Shown in pieces: positions 56,954 to 64,000 of a stretch of DNA of 64,000 bases (position 1 is its first letter; each line of letters opens with the position of its first letter). The DNA comes from Burkholderia pyrrocinia (GTDB lineage Bacteria; Pseudomonadota; Gammaproteobacteria; Burkholderiales; Burkholderiaceae). The notes under the pieces were generated by a model. That model did no database searches, was not told the origin of the DNA, and worked only from the letters and a program-made list of their open reading frames with translations. Both the position numbers and the translations under genes were made by a program. Location of the stretch: NCBI RefSeq assembly GCF_003330765.1, contig NZ_CP024902.1, positions 2,294,001 to 2,358,000 on the forward strand, in the 5' to 3' direction.

Positions 56954-57107
56954 GACTCGCAAGGGCGGCACCGCCGCCCTTCAAATAACTTAAGCCGCTC
57001 AAGATTAGGTATATGAAAGTAAAAGATCAAGTGATGATTAGCGTCTTTTTTAGTACCTACGATCACGAATAGAATCGACCCGACCTCTGAAACTGGAGCG
57101 CAAGGCT

Positions 57108-57869
57108 ATGTCGGCCACAACGACACTCTCCTCTCCCGACGCAATCCTCTTCGATGCATTCGGCACGTTGTTTGACGTGCATGCGGTCGTGGCCGCGGCG
57201 GAGCAGATGTTTCCCGGTCACGGGGAACGGTTGTCGCAGCTGTGGCGACGCAAGCAAATCGAATATTCGCAGCTGCGCACGCTCGCCGATCCGGCCGGCG
57301 CCCGCTATCGCCCGTTCCGGGACATCACGCTCGACGCGCTGCGGTTCGCCGCGCGCGCGCTCGGCCTCGCGCTGAACAGCGCGGCCGAGAAGCGGCTGAT
57401 GGACGAATACGCGTGCCTGTCCACCTATCCCGACACGGTGCCCGCGCTGCGCAAGCTGCGTGCGCTCGAACCGCGCCCGCCGCTCGCGATCCTGTCGAAC
57501 GGCAACCCGCAAATGCTCGACATCGCGATCAAGAGCGCCGGCATGTCCGGGCTGTTCGATCGCGTGCTGTCGGCCGACACCGTGCGCGCCTACAAGCCGA
57601 GTCCGGCCGTCTACGCGCTCGGCACCGCCGCGTTCGGGGCGAACCCGCGCGGCATCGTGTTCGTGTCGTCGAACGCCTGGGACGTCGCCGGTGCCGCCTG
57701 GTTCGGCTACACGACGTTCTGGCTCAACCGCACGGGCGCACCCGCCGAGGAACTCGGCGCGCCGCCCGACGGCACGGGCACCGGCATGGCCGACCTGCTC
57801 GCATTCCTCGCCACCCCGGCTCCGTCCGGCAGACACGCAAACCGCACGCGCCCCGGCCCGGGTGCATGA
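57108..57869 (+). CDS. Haloacid dehalogenase type II-like HAD hydrolase
   Basis: 253-residue HAD superfamily protein. Motif I is FDAFGTLFDV with nucleophile Asp16, motif II is AILSNGNP, the conserved Lys is near RAYKPSPAVY and the final acidic/Asn region is VSSNAWDVAGA. These fit type II haloacid dehalogenases (2-haloacid to 2-hydroxyacid). Many relatives act on phosphate esters or other small molecules instead, so the substrate is uncertain. It is divergent from the LysR gene and 67 bp upstream of aceB. Haloacid breakdown can give glyoxylate or glycolate, a possible metabolic link. Confidence 0.85.
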   Translation: MSATTTLSSPDAILFDAFGTLFDVHAVVAAAEQMFPGHGERLSQLWRRKQIEYSQLRTLADPAGARYRPFRDITLDALRFAARALGLALNSAAEKRLMDEYACLSTYPDTVPALRKLRALEPRPPLAILSNGNPQMLDIAIKSAGMSGLFDRVLSADTVRAYKPSPAVYALGTAAFGANPRGIVFVSSNAWDVAGAAWFGYTTFWLNRTGAPAEELGAPPDGTGTGMADLLAFLATPAPSGRHANRTRPGPGA

Positions 57870-57936
57870 GGTTCGCAGCGCTGCCGCCTTCCCCCTTCAC
57901 CGAAACCGCAACTGACCGACCAAGGAGATGAGACTC

Positions 57937-59529
57937 ATGAGCACCCCGATCACGCTGCCGCAAGGCATGGCGATCACCGGCGAAATCAAGCCGGGTTACG
58001 AAGCGATCCTGACGCCTGAAGCACTCGCGCTCGTCGCGGCGCTGCACCGCACGTTCGAACCGCGCCGCCAGGCGCTGCTGCAGGCGCGCGTCGAGCGCAC
58101 GAAACGCCTCGACGCGGGCGAGCACCCCGACTTCCTGGCCGACACGACGGCGATCCGCGAAGGCGACTGGAAGGTCGCGCCGCTGCCGGCCGACCTGCAA
58201 TGCCGCCGTGTCGAGATCACCGGCCCCGTCGAGCGCAAGATGATCATCAACGCGCTGAACTCGGGCGCCGATTCGTACATGACGGACTTCGAGGATTCGA
58301 ACGCGCCGAGCTGGACGAACCAGATCGACGGCCAGATCAACCTGAAGGATGCGGTGCGCCGCACGATCTCGCTCGAGCAGAACGGCAAGTCGTACCAGCT
58401 GAACGACAAGGTCGCGACGCTGATCGTGCGTCCGCGCGGCTGGCACCTCGACGAGAAGCACGTGACGGTCGACGGCCAGCGCGTGTCCGGCGGCATCTTC
58501 GATTTCGCGCTGTTCCTGTTCCATAACGCGAAGGAACTGATCGCGCGCGGCTCGGGCCCGTACTTCTACCTGCCGAAGATGGAAAGCCATCTCGAGGCGC
58601 GCCTGTGGAACGACATCTTCGTCGCAGCGCAGGAAGGCGTCGGCGTGCCGCGCGGCACGATCCGCGCGACGGTGCTGATCGAGACGATCCTCGCCGCGTT
58701 CGAGATGGACGAGATCCTGTATGAACTGCGCGAGCACAGCTCGGGCCTGAACGCCGGCCGCTGGGACTACATCTTCTCGGCGATCAAGAAGTTCAAGAAC
58801 GACCGCGATTTCTGCCTCGCCGACCGTTCGAAGATCACGATGACGGTGCCGTTCATGCGTGCGTATGCGCTGCTGCTGCTGAAGACCTGCCACAAGCGCA
58901 ACGCGCCGGCGATCGGCGGGATGGCCGCGCTGATCCCGATCAAGAACGATCCGGAAGCGAACGAGAAGGCGATGGGCGGCGTGCGTTCGGACAAGGCCCG
59001 TGACGCGACCGACGGCTACGACGGCGGCTGGGTTGCGCACCCGGGCCTCGTGCCGATCGCGATGGAAGAATTCGTCAAGGTGCTCGGCGACAAGCCGAAC
59101 CAGATCGCGAAGCAGCGCGACGACGTGCAGGTCGAAGGCAAGAACCTGCTCGACTTCCAGCCTGAAGCACCGATCACCGAGGCCGGCCTGCGCAACAACA
59201 TCAACGTCGGCATCCACTACCTCGGCGCGTGGCTCGACGGCAACGGCTGCGTGCCGATCCACAACCTGATGGAAGACGCGGCCACGGCCGAGATTTCCCG
59301 TTCGCAGGTGTGGCAGTGGATCCGCTCGCCGAAGGGCGTGCTCGACGACGGCCGCAAGGTCACGGCGGAACTCGTGCGCGAATACGCAAAGGTCGAACTC
59401 GACAACGTGAAGCGTTCGGTCGGCGGCAACACGCAGCCATATGAGCGCGCCGCGGCGATCTTCGAGCAGATGTCGACGTCGGAAGGCTTCACCGAGTTCC
59501 TGACGCTGCCGCTGTACGAGGAAATCTGA
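57937..59529 (+). CDS. aceB: Malate synthase A
   Basis: Second glyoxylate shunt enzyme, condensing glyoxylate and acetyl-CoA to malate. The 530-residue protein has the family segments [45 protein letters not shown] and the catalytic Asp region [20 protein letters not shown]. It belongs to the A form, not the long G form. AAGGAG at 57922-57927 supports the ATG at 57937 rather than the one at 57928. An intrinsic terminator follows. Confidence 0.98.
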   Translation: MSTPITLPQGMAITGEIKPGYEAILTPEALALVAALHRTFEPRRQALLQARVERTKRLDAGEHPDFLADTTAIREGDWKVAPLPADLQCRRVEITGPVERKMIINALNSGADSYMTDFEDSNAPSWTNQIDGQINLKDAVRRTISLEQNGKSYQLNDKVATLIVRPRGWHLDEKHVTVDGQRVSGGIFDFALFLFHNAKELIARGSGPYFYLPKMESHLEARLWNDIFVAAQEGVGVPRGTIRATVLIETILAAFEMDEILYELREHSSGLNAGRWDYIFSAIKKFKNDRDFCLADRSKITMTVPFMRAYALLLLKTCHKRNAPAIGGMAALIPIKNDPEANEKAMGGVRSDKARDATDGYDGGWVAHPGLVPIAMEEFVKVLGDKPNQIAKQRDDVQVEGKNLLDFQPEAPITEAGLRNNINVGIHYLGAWLDGNGCVPIHNLMEDAATAEISRSQVWQWIRSPKGVLDDGRKVTAELVREYAKVELDNVKRSVGGNTQPYERAAAIFEQMSTSEGFTEFLTLPLYEEI

Positions 59530-59598
59530 CGAAGCTGCCCGCTGCGACCGGCGGTCGGTCACGCGCCGTCGCCGGTCGCAAGCGATGACCGCATAAAG

Positions 59599-59628
59599 AA
59601 AGCGCCCCTCGGGGCGCTTTTTATTTTG
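59599..59628 (+). terminator. Intrinsic terminator after aceB
   Basis: AGCGCCCC/GGGGCGCT 8-bp stem with a two-base loop, A-run before and TTTTTATTTT after. Confidence 0.9.
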
Positions 59629-59655
59629 CGGCGAGACCGGCTGCCGCGCGGTCGG

Positions 59656-60069
59656 TCAGGCGGCTTCCCGCTCGCGCCGGTGCTGGACCCAGTCGCCCGA
59701 CGCAATGCGTGGACGCCCGGCTACCGCGTGCGCGGCGACCGGATAATACAGGCATGCATACTGCCGGCCGCCGAGCTCGACGGTCACCTCTTCCGGCTTG
59801 AACAGCGTGTCGACGCCCGGATAGATACGCTCGATCTCGTCGAGCACGGGGACAAGCTGCTCGTCGACCTCGTAGACGTCGCCCCAGACAAGCGACTTGC
59901 CGGCCGGCCCGGCGATCATCCCCGGATACGTGCCGAAATCGTACAGCTCGCCCGGCAGCGCGACCGCGCCAAGCAGCGTCGGCGCGGCAATCCCGTGCCG
60001 TCTGGCCGCATGGCCGATGTCGTTGGCCTCTCCGGCTCTCAATGTGCCGTAGATAAATACGTAGCGCAT
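59656..60069 (-). CDS. Gamma-glutamylcyclotransferase-like protein (GGCT/AIG2 family)
   Basis: 137-residue protein with the GGCT fold. The N-terminal substrate loop is VFIYGTLRAGEAN, GELYDFGTYPGM follows and the acidic residue region is VLDEIERIYPGVDTLF. Members cleave gamma-glutamyl amines or amino acids to 5-oxoproline, but many bacterial YtfP-type members have unknown substrates. It diverges from the AraC gene across 259 bp. Confidence 0.83.
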   Translation of the reverse strand: MRYVFIYGTLRAGEANDIGHAARRHGIAAPTLLGAVALPGELYDFGTYPGMIAGPAGKSLVWGDVYEVDEQLVPVLDEIERIYPGVDTLFKPEEVTVELGGRQYACLYYPVAAHAVAGRPRIASGDWVQHRREREAA

Positions 60070-60328
60070 CGTGGTTCTCCTCTTCGATTCGAATGTTGCC
60101 GTGTTCGCGCGCGATTCGTGCGAAATCGCTCACGCATCGATAGACCACGATATCGGCCCGATGGTTCTGGCCCGCGGGCGCGCGCGGCCCCGGGCAGTCG
60201 CCCCGAATTCGCCGGGCTCCATACAAAGTTCATTTGAACGCGGCATGATCACCCCAAAAAACCGCCGCATGCGCTTGCGCGGCGCCTTCTAAAATAACGG
60301 CATCGCCGCCGCGCTGCCCGAACCGTTC

Positions 60329-61207
60329 ATGAATCCGCCCGTCCAAGCCGACGTATCGAACCCGTACGACGTCATCGACATCCCGCCCGAATTCGCGCCG
60401 ACCGCCGCCCATCCGATGCGCGTGCGCGCACGGCAGGTCGACGCCGGCCGCCGCATCCCGCTGCACACGCATGCGTGGGCGCAACTCGCCTACGCGTCGC
60501 GCGGCGTGCTGCGCGTCGCGACGACCGGCACGACATGGATGGTGCCGCCATCCCGCGCGATCTGGGTGCCGCCGCACGTGACGCACGAGGTCGTGATCGT
60601 CGAAGAGGCGTATTTGCGCACGCTGTATATCGACGAGTCGATCGTGCCGGGCGGGCTCGACGCGTGCCGCGTCGTCGAAGTGACGAGGCTGCTGCGCGAA
60701 CTGATCGTCGCGCTCGACGCACGCGACCTGAGCACCGTGCGCGAGCGCCTGCTGTGCGGGCTCGTGCTCGACGAACTGAGTCACGCCGAACCGTTGCCGC
60801 TCGCGGTGCCGATGCCCGACGAGAAGCGGCTGCGCATGCTGTGCGAATCGGTACTCGCGCACCCGGCGCATGCGGAGTCGCTCGAACACTGGGCGAGCGA
60901 AGTCGGCGCTAGCACGCGCACGATTTCGCGACTCTTCAAGCAGGAACTGGGCGTGAGCTTTTCGCAGTGGCGCCAACAGGCGCTGCTTGCGCGGGCGATC
61001 CCGCTGCTAAACCAGGGGCGCCCGCTGTCGCATATCGCGCGCGAACTCGGCTACCAGAGCCAGAGCGCCTTCTCGGCCATGTTCCGCCGTGCCTTCGGCG
61101 AAAGCCCGCGCGCGTTCATGCTGCGCGGCTACGAGCACCGCGGCGCGGAAGGCAGCATCGCGGACGACGAAATGCCGGACGACGACGCGATCAGCGCTGT
61201 CCGCTGA
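60329..61207 (+). CDS. AraC-family transcriptional regulator
   Basis: 292-residue activator-type regulator. An N-terminal cupin sensor (about residues 20-150; HTHAWAQLAYASRGVLRV, MVPPSRAIWVPPHVTHEV) is followed by two helix-turn-helix motifs in the C-terminal 100 residues (EVGASTRTISRLFKQELGVS; HIARELGYQSQSAFSAMFRR). The ligand is unknown. The divergent GGCT-like gene is a possible target. The C-terminal acidic tail (DDEMPDDDAIS) is unremarkable. Confidence 0.93.
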   Translation: MNPPVQADVSNPYDVIDIPPEFAPTAAHPMRVRARQVDAGRRIPLHTHAWAQLAYASRGVLRVATTGTTWMVPPSRAIWVPPHVTHEVVIVEEAYLRTLYIDESIVPGGLDACRVVEVTRLLRELIVALDARDLSTVRERLLCGLVLDELSHAEPLPLAVPMPDEKRLRMLCESVLAHPAHAESLEHWASEVGASTRTISRLFKQELGVSFSQWRQQALLARAIPLLNQGRPLSHIARELGYQSQSAFSAMFRRAFGESPRAFMLRGYEHRGAEGSIADDEMPDDDAISAVR

Positions 61208-61235
61208 CCGCCTCGTTCCGGAGGATCGCCAACCT

Positions 61236-61700
61236 TCAGATCATCCGCACCATGTGGCGGATCGATCCAAGCTGCGCGAGCCGCGGCCCGGCGACCTGGT
61301 AGCCCATGCGCAAGTAGAGACGCGCGGCGGGATTGTCGACGAACACGCGCAACTGCAGTTCGTGCAGCCCGCGCGCACGCGCCCAGCGGTGCGACATGTC
61401 GAGCATGTAGGTGCCGGCGCCCTGCCCGCGATGGCCGGCCGCGATCTGTACGTCGCGGATATGCAGCGAGTCGCCTTCCTCGGTCACGCGCAGCACGCCG
61501 ATGCGCTCGCCATCTGCCTCGAGGATGAAGTTTTCGGATTCGCGCCAGCTCGCATAGAACAGGTCGCTGCGCCACACGAGCCCATGGCGCTTGTAGTAGC
61601 CGCCCATGTTGCCGTGCGTCAGCGCTTCGGCAAACGGGAAATCGCCGGGCTCCGCAGGCCGGAGCTGATACAGGAGTCGCAGGTCGGTCGGATCGAGCAT
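61236..61700 (-). CDS. GNAT-family N-acetyltransferase
   Basis: 154-residue acetyltransferase of unknown substrate. RPAEPGDFPFAEAL starts the fold, the acetyl-CoA loop is IAAGHRGQGAGTYMLDMSH and the C-terminal part is VFVDNPAARLYLRMGYQVAG. The ATG at 61698-61700 is chosen because earlier in-frame residues come from a repeated non-coding sequence. It is unrelated to RimI in detail. Confidence 0.87.
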   Translation of the reverse strand: MLDPTDLRLLYQLRPAEPGDFPFAEALTHGNMGGYYKRHGLVWRSDLFYASWRESENFILEADGERIGVLRVTEEGDSLHIRDVQIAAGHRGQGAGTYMLDMSHRWARARGLHELQLRVFVDNPAARLYLRMGYQVAGPRLAQLGSIRHMVRMI

Positions 61701-61728
61701 CGCGCAGGGGTCAAGAACGCATCCCGCC

Positions 61729-61756
61729 ACGATAGCGCAGTCGCGTGCGGATGCAA
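61729..61756 (-). promoter_or_regulatory. Candidate promoter for the GNAT gene
   Basis: On the minus strand TTGCAT (61751-61756) and TATCGT (61729-61734) are 16 bp apart, 29 bp upstream of the start codon. It is a weak match to sigma70. Confidence 0.35.
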
Positions 61757-61837
61757 TCGCGAATTTCTCGTAGCGGTTCGGCGTCTGATGCCGGGATGTC
61801 ACGCGCCCGCCGGCGGGCGCAACCGGAAACGCAAATG

Positions 61838-61863
61838 AAAAAGCCCGCACAAGGCGGGCTTCT
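61838..61863 (-). terminator. Terminator hairpin, left duplicate copy
   Basis: AAGCCCGC/GCGGGCTT stem followed on the minus strand by a U-rich stretch. It is the copy of the terminator at 62021-62046 within the 183-bp duplication. Confidence 0.6.
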
Positions 61864-61871
61864 TCATTTTC

Positions 61872-61977
61872 TGGCGGAGCGGACGGGACTCGCCTACATC
61901 CTGCAGGCCGCGGATGCGCGTGCACGCGCATCCCTTCGAGTCCCGCCGGAAGCCGCGCAGGCGGCTTCCTCCGCTCC
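61872..61977 (-). ncRNA. tRNA-Asp-like sequence with hairpin-filled body (possible pseudo-tRNA)
   Basis: Read on the minus strand, this 106-nt sequence begins GGAGCGG and ends CCGCTCCGCCA, exactly the acceptor stem, discriminator and CCA of the neighbouring tRNA-Asp. The body differs. It holds a 9-bp hairpin (GGAAGCCGC/GCGGCTTCC), a 22-bp palindrome (61912-61933), and CGGGACTCG pairing with CGAGTCCCG. It may be a decayed tRNA, or a structure built by duplication. Nothing shows that it is transcribed. Confidence 0.45.
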
Positions 61978-62020
61978 GCAGTCACGCGCCCGCCGGCGGG
62001 CGCAACCGGAAACGCAAATG

Positions 62021-62046
62021 AAAAAGCCCGCACAAGGCGGGCTTCT
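62021..62046 (-). terminator. Terminator of the tRNA cluster
   Basis: On the minus strand, AAGCCCGC and GCGGGCTT form an 8-bp stem followed by TTTTTCATTT. It lies 9 bp after the CCA of the last tRNA-Asp. Confidence 0.75.
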
Positions 62047-62054
62047 TCATTTTC

Positions 62055-62131
62055 TGGCGGAGCGGACGGGACTCGAACCCGCGACCCCCGGCGTGACAGG
62101 CCGGTATTCTAACCAACTGAACTACCGCTCC
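62055..62131 (-). tRNA. tRNA-Asp (GTC), copy nearest the terminator
   Basis: 77 nt including an encoded CCA. Acceptor GGAGCGG pairs with CCGCTCC. The anticodon loop CCTGTCACG gives GTC, and the T-loop is GGGTTCGAGTCCC. Part of the Glu-Asp tandem triplication. Confidence 0.98.
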
Positions 62132-62210
62132 AGCTTTCTGCACCATCGCCTGCAGGACATCGTCACGTTCCTGCACGCGCTGCGACACTTCTACGAAACG
62201 TCGCTGAATC

Positions 62211-62286
62211 TGGCGTCCCCTAGGGGATTCGAACCCCTGTACTCACCGTGAAAGGGTGATGTCCTAGGCCTCTAGACGAAGGGGAC
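62211..62286 (-). tRNA. tRNA-Glu (TTC), copy 1
   Basis: 76 nt including encoded CCA. Starts GTCCCCTTCGTCTAGAGG, and the anticodon TTC lies in CCTTTCACGG. The acceptor pairs with GGGGAC before GCCA. It lies 79 bp upstream of tRNA-Asp copy 1. Confidence 0.98.
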
Positions 62287-62309
62287 AACGTACTGCCTAC
62301 ATCCTTAAT

Positions 62310-62348
62310 ACAAAAGCCCGTTCAAAAAACGTTTTTTGAACGGGCTTC
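62310..62348 (-). terminator. Terminator-like hairpin between tRNA-Asp and tRNA-Glu units (1)
   Basis: AGCCCGTTCAAAAAA and TTTTTTGAACGGGCT are a perfect inverted repeat of about 15 bp with a CG turn, followed by TTTTGT on the minus strand. It stands between unit 2's tRNA-Asp and unit 1's tRNA-Glu. Confidence 0.7.
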
Positions 62349-62352
62349 GTTC

Positions 62353-62429
62353 TGGCGGAGCGGACGGGACTCGAACCCGCGACCCCCGGCGTGACAGGCC
62401 GGTATTCTAACCAACTGAACTACCGCTCC
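62353..62429 (-). tRNA. tRNA-Asp (GTC), copy 2
   Basis: Sequence identical to the other two tRNA-Asp copies over all 77 nt, with GTC anticodon and encoded CCA. Confidence 0.98.
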
Positions 62430-62508
62430 AGCTTTCTGCACCATCGCCTGCAGGACATCGTCACGTTCCTGCACGCGCTGCGACACTTCTACGAAACGCC
62501 GCTGAATC

Positions 62509-62584
62509 TGGCGTCCCCTAGGGGATTCGAACCCCTGTACTCACCGTGAAAGGGTGATGTCCTAGGCCTCTAGACGAAGGGGAC
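62509..62584 (-). tRNA. tRNA-Glu (TTC), copy 2
   Basis: Identical to copies 1 and 3 over 76 nt, with anticodon TTC and encoded CCA. Confidence 0.98.
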
Positions 62585-62607
62585 AACGTACTGCTTACAT
62601 CCTTAAT

Positions 62608-62645
62608 ACAAAAGCCCGCTCAAAAACGTCTTGAACGGGCTTCGT
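62608..62645 (-). terminator. Terminator-like hairpin between tRNA-Asp and tRNA-Glu units (2)
   Basis: AGCCCGCTCAA and TTGAACGGGCT form an imperfect hairpin followed by TTTTGT on the minus strand. It is the equivalent of the hairpin at 62310-62348, with several changes. Confidence 0.65.
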
Positions 62646-62647
62646 TC

Positions 62648-62724
62648 TGGCGGAGCGGACGGGACTCGAACCCGCGACCCCCGGCGTGACAGGCCGGTAT
62701 TCTAACCAACTGAACTACCGCTCC
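62648..62724 (-). tRNA. tRNA-Asp (GTC), copy 3
   Basis: 77 nt, identical to copies 1 and 2. It lies farthest from the terminator and 79 bp downstream of tRNA-Glu copy 3. Confidence 0.98.
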
Positions 62725-62803
62725 AGCTTTATGCTCCATCACCTGCAGGACATCGTCACGTTCCTGCACGCGCTGCGACACTTCTACGAAACGCCGCTGA
62801 ATT

Positions 62804-62879
62804 TGGCGTCCCCTAGGGGATTCGAACCCCTGTACTCACCGTGAAAGGGTGATGTCCTAGGCCTCTAGACGAAGGGGAC
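62804..62879 (-). tRNA. tRNA-Glu (TTC), copy 3
   Basis: 76 nt, same sequence as copies 1 and 2. 137 bp downstream of tRNA-Ala. The spacer to the next tRNA-Asp (62725-62803) is nearly the same as those in the other two units. Confidence 0.98.
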
Positions 62880-63016
62880 ATAATCTTTTCAGATCTATCT
62901 GACTTTCGCTATTCACTTCTGGTCAACAGCGAAGGCCGGAATTCTAACTGCTTTAGATCATTCTGTGAAGCATTTATTACCACCGCTGCTTCGCAAATCA
63001 ACCTAATTTGTTCTGA

Positions 63017-63092
<76 letters not shown>

Positions 63093-63110
63093 TTGCAGAA
63101 CAGAAATGAG

Positions 63111-63139
63111 ATTATATGGACCGATTTTGAACTTGTAAA
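63111..63139 (-). promoter_or_regulatory. Strong sigma70 promoter of the tRNA-Ala/Glu/Asp cluster
   Basis: On the minus strand TTTACA (63134-63139) and TATAAT (63111-63116) are 17 bp apart, in an A/T-rich patch. The start site would be about 63104, close to tRNA-Ala. The -10 is consensus. Confidence 0.85.
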
Positions 63140-63219
63140 TACCCTTTTTGCGATTCGAGCGAAATTTTTGCGAAGCCGCCGCGATGTCACGCGCAGACAG
63201 CTTCGCTTATGCCCGGACC

Positions 63220-64000
63220 TCAGGCCAGCGCAGCCTCGATGCGCGATACCACGACGTCGCGACCGAACAGCACGAGCACCGCGTCGATCGACGGCGTGTG
63301 CGTCGTACCCGCCACCAGCAGGCGCACCGGCATCGCGAGTTGCGGCATCTTCAGCTTGTGCGTGCCGAGCGTCGCCTTCAGCGCAGCGGACACCGCCTCC
63401 TTCGTCCAGTCGGCCGCCTTCAGCGCGACGACGAGATCGGCCAGCGCCGGCCGCACTGCATCGGTCACATGCTGCGCGAGCGCATCGGCTTCCGGTGCCG
63501 GCACACGATAGAACATCGCGGCACCTTCCGCGATCTCCTTGACCGTCGTCGCGCGATCCTTCATCAGGCCGACCACGGCATCGAGCGCGGGGCCAGTCGC
63601 GATCGCCGCGTCTTCAATGCCGAGCGCGTCGAGGAACGGCTTCGCCAGCGCGGCGAGGCGCGCGTTGTCGGCTTCCTTGATGTAATGCGCATTCAGCCAG
63701 CTCAGCTTGCTGTGGTCGTACTGCGCGGGCGACTTGCCGAGATGATCGAGATCGAACCATTCGACAAACTGCTCGCGCGAGAAGATCTCGGCGTCGCCGT
63801 GCGACCAGCCGAGGCGCGCGAGATAGTTGACGACGGCTTCAGGCAGGAAACCCGCGTCGCGGTACGCCATCACGCTCATCGCGCCATGCCGCTTGCTCAT
63901 CTTCTCGCCCTGCTCGTTCAGCACGGTCGGCAGGTGCGCGTAGACGGGCGCCTCGCCGCCGAGCGCGTGCAGGATGTTGATCTGGCGCGGCGTGTTGTTC
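63220..64000 (-). CDS. gltX: Glutamyl-tRNA synthetase, 5' part beyond the right edge
   Basis: Class I aminoacyl-tRNA synthetase charging tRNA-Glu, three copies of which lie just downstream. Only the C-terminal 260 or so codons are present. The ATP-binding class I signature [13 protein letters not shown] is seen near 63880. The anticodon-binding alpha-helical domain follows ([26 protein letters not shown]). The C-terminus [18 protein letters not shown] is complete. The KMSKR form and length suggest the canonical GltX rather than GluQ. The N-terminus with the HIGH motif is outside the window. Confidence 0.95.
   Translation of the reverse strand, partial: NNTPRQINILHALGGEAPVYAHLPTVLNEQGEKMSKRHGAMSVMAYRDAGFLPEAVVNYLARLGWSHGDAEIFSREQFVEWFDLDHLGKSPAQYDHSKLSWLNAHYIKEADNARLAALAKPFLDALGIEDAAIATGPALDAVVGLMKDRATTVKEIAEGAAMFYRVPAPEADALAQHVTDAVRPALADLVVALKAADWTKEAVSAALKATLGTHKLKMPQLAMPVRLLVAGTTHTPSIDAVLVLFGRDVVVSRIEAALA

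Larger units (their letters stand above)
61798..62075. repeat. 95-bp direct repeat (period 183 bp) including a 3' fragment of tRNA-Asp
   Basis: 61798-61892 and 61981-62075 are identical 95-bp copies. Each contains a terminator hairpin and the 3' end of the tRNA-Asp gene. In the right copy this is part of the intact tRNA-Asp; in the left copy only the last 21 bases including CCA remain. Duplications ending in a tRNA 3' end resemble the attachment scars of integrated elements, but there is no integrase here and the gap is only 88 bp. Confidence 0.9.

Noticed and set aside
61236..62033. An extended N-terminus for the GNAT protein
   Set aside because: The additional residues are encoded by the duplicated non-coding sequence and repeat AFSFAFPVAPAGG; the acetyltransferase fold starts at 61700.
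61982..62188. A 68-codon frame overlapping tRNA-Asp
   Set aside because: It reads through the tRNA, spacer and terminator; no coding evidence.
62055..62879. Possible rRNA-type operon or prophage attachment array
   Set aside because: The repeated units are fully explained by identical tRNA-Glu and tRNA-Asp genes with spacers; no 16S, 23S or phage genes are seen.

Overview
The window is about 67% GC and densely coded. Protein sequences and gene order are those of the main chromosome of a betaproteobacterium, most likely Burkholderia (Burkholderia cepacia complex type). The order rpsB-tsf-pyrH-frr-uppS-cdsA-dxr-rseP-bamA-skp-lpxD-fabZ-lpxA-lpxB-rnhB, the dapC-dapD-dapE group and the aceA...aceB group all fit. 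The species call is inferred from protein resemblance; no search was run. I see no prophage, CRISPR array, integrase, transposase or secretion island. Most of the window is core housekeeping DNA.

Layout. 1-3100: ppsA (cut by the left edge) diverges from its regulator ppsR. 3107-19022: one long minus-strand operon, driven from a clear sigma70 promoter near 19230. It makes ribosomal protein S2, EF-Ts, UMP kinase, ribosome recycling factor, undecaprenyl and CDP-diglyceride synthases, the MEP isoprenoid enzyme Dxr, the RseP protease, the BamA/Skp outer membrane machinery, lipid A enzymes, RNase HII and a 2'-O-methyltransferase. 19408-24860: map, glnD and a pseudouridine synthase with an internally repeated N-terminal tail. 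24983-32630: def, ligA, a zipA-like gene and smc. 32770-40584: a DMT exporter, then the lysine/diaminopimelate genes dapC, dapD and dapE with an ArsC-like gene and prmB, followed by cls and a glutathione peroxidase. 40721-51247: an ABC-F ATPase, a small unknown gene, radA, alr, lplT, thiD and an overlapping DUF1853-uracil-DNA glycosylase-rimI-tsaB operon. 51404-59529: an acyl-CoA-binding protein, a long-leader DEAD-box helicase, and the glyoxylate shunt genes aceA and aceB with a UspA protein, a LysR regulator and a HAD hydrolase between them. 59656-61700: three small accessory genes (GGCT-like, AraC, GNAT). 61798-63139: a tRNA cluster (Ala, then three Glu-Asp pairs) behind gltX, which runs off the right edge.

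The most unusual features are non-coding. A 287-bp element (3894-4180) sits between rnhB and the methyltransferase gene. It has perfect 30-bp inverted ends enclosing two perfect hairpin arms of 16 and 21 bp, and its ends supply the rnhB stop codon and the leader of the next gene. The tRNA-Asp/Glu locus is a tandem triplication. Beyond its last tRNA-Asp lies a 183-bp-period duplication carrying a tRNA-like sequence with intact tRNA-Asp acceptor-stem sequences but a hairpin-filled body. Within a coding region, the pseudouridine synthase gene holds six 138-bp tandem units, two of them identical.
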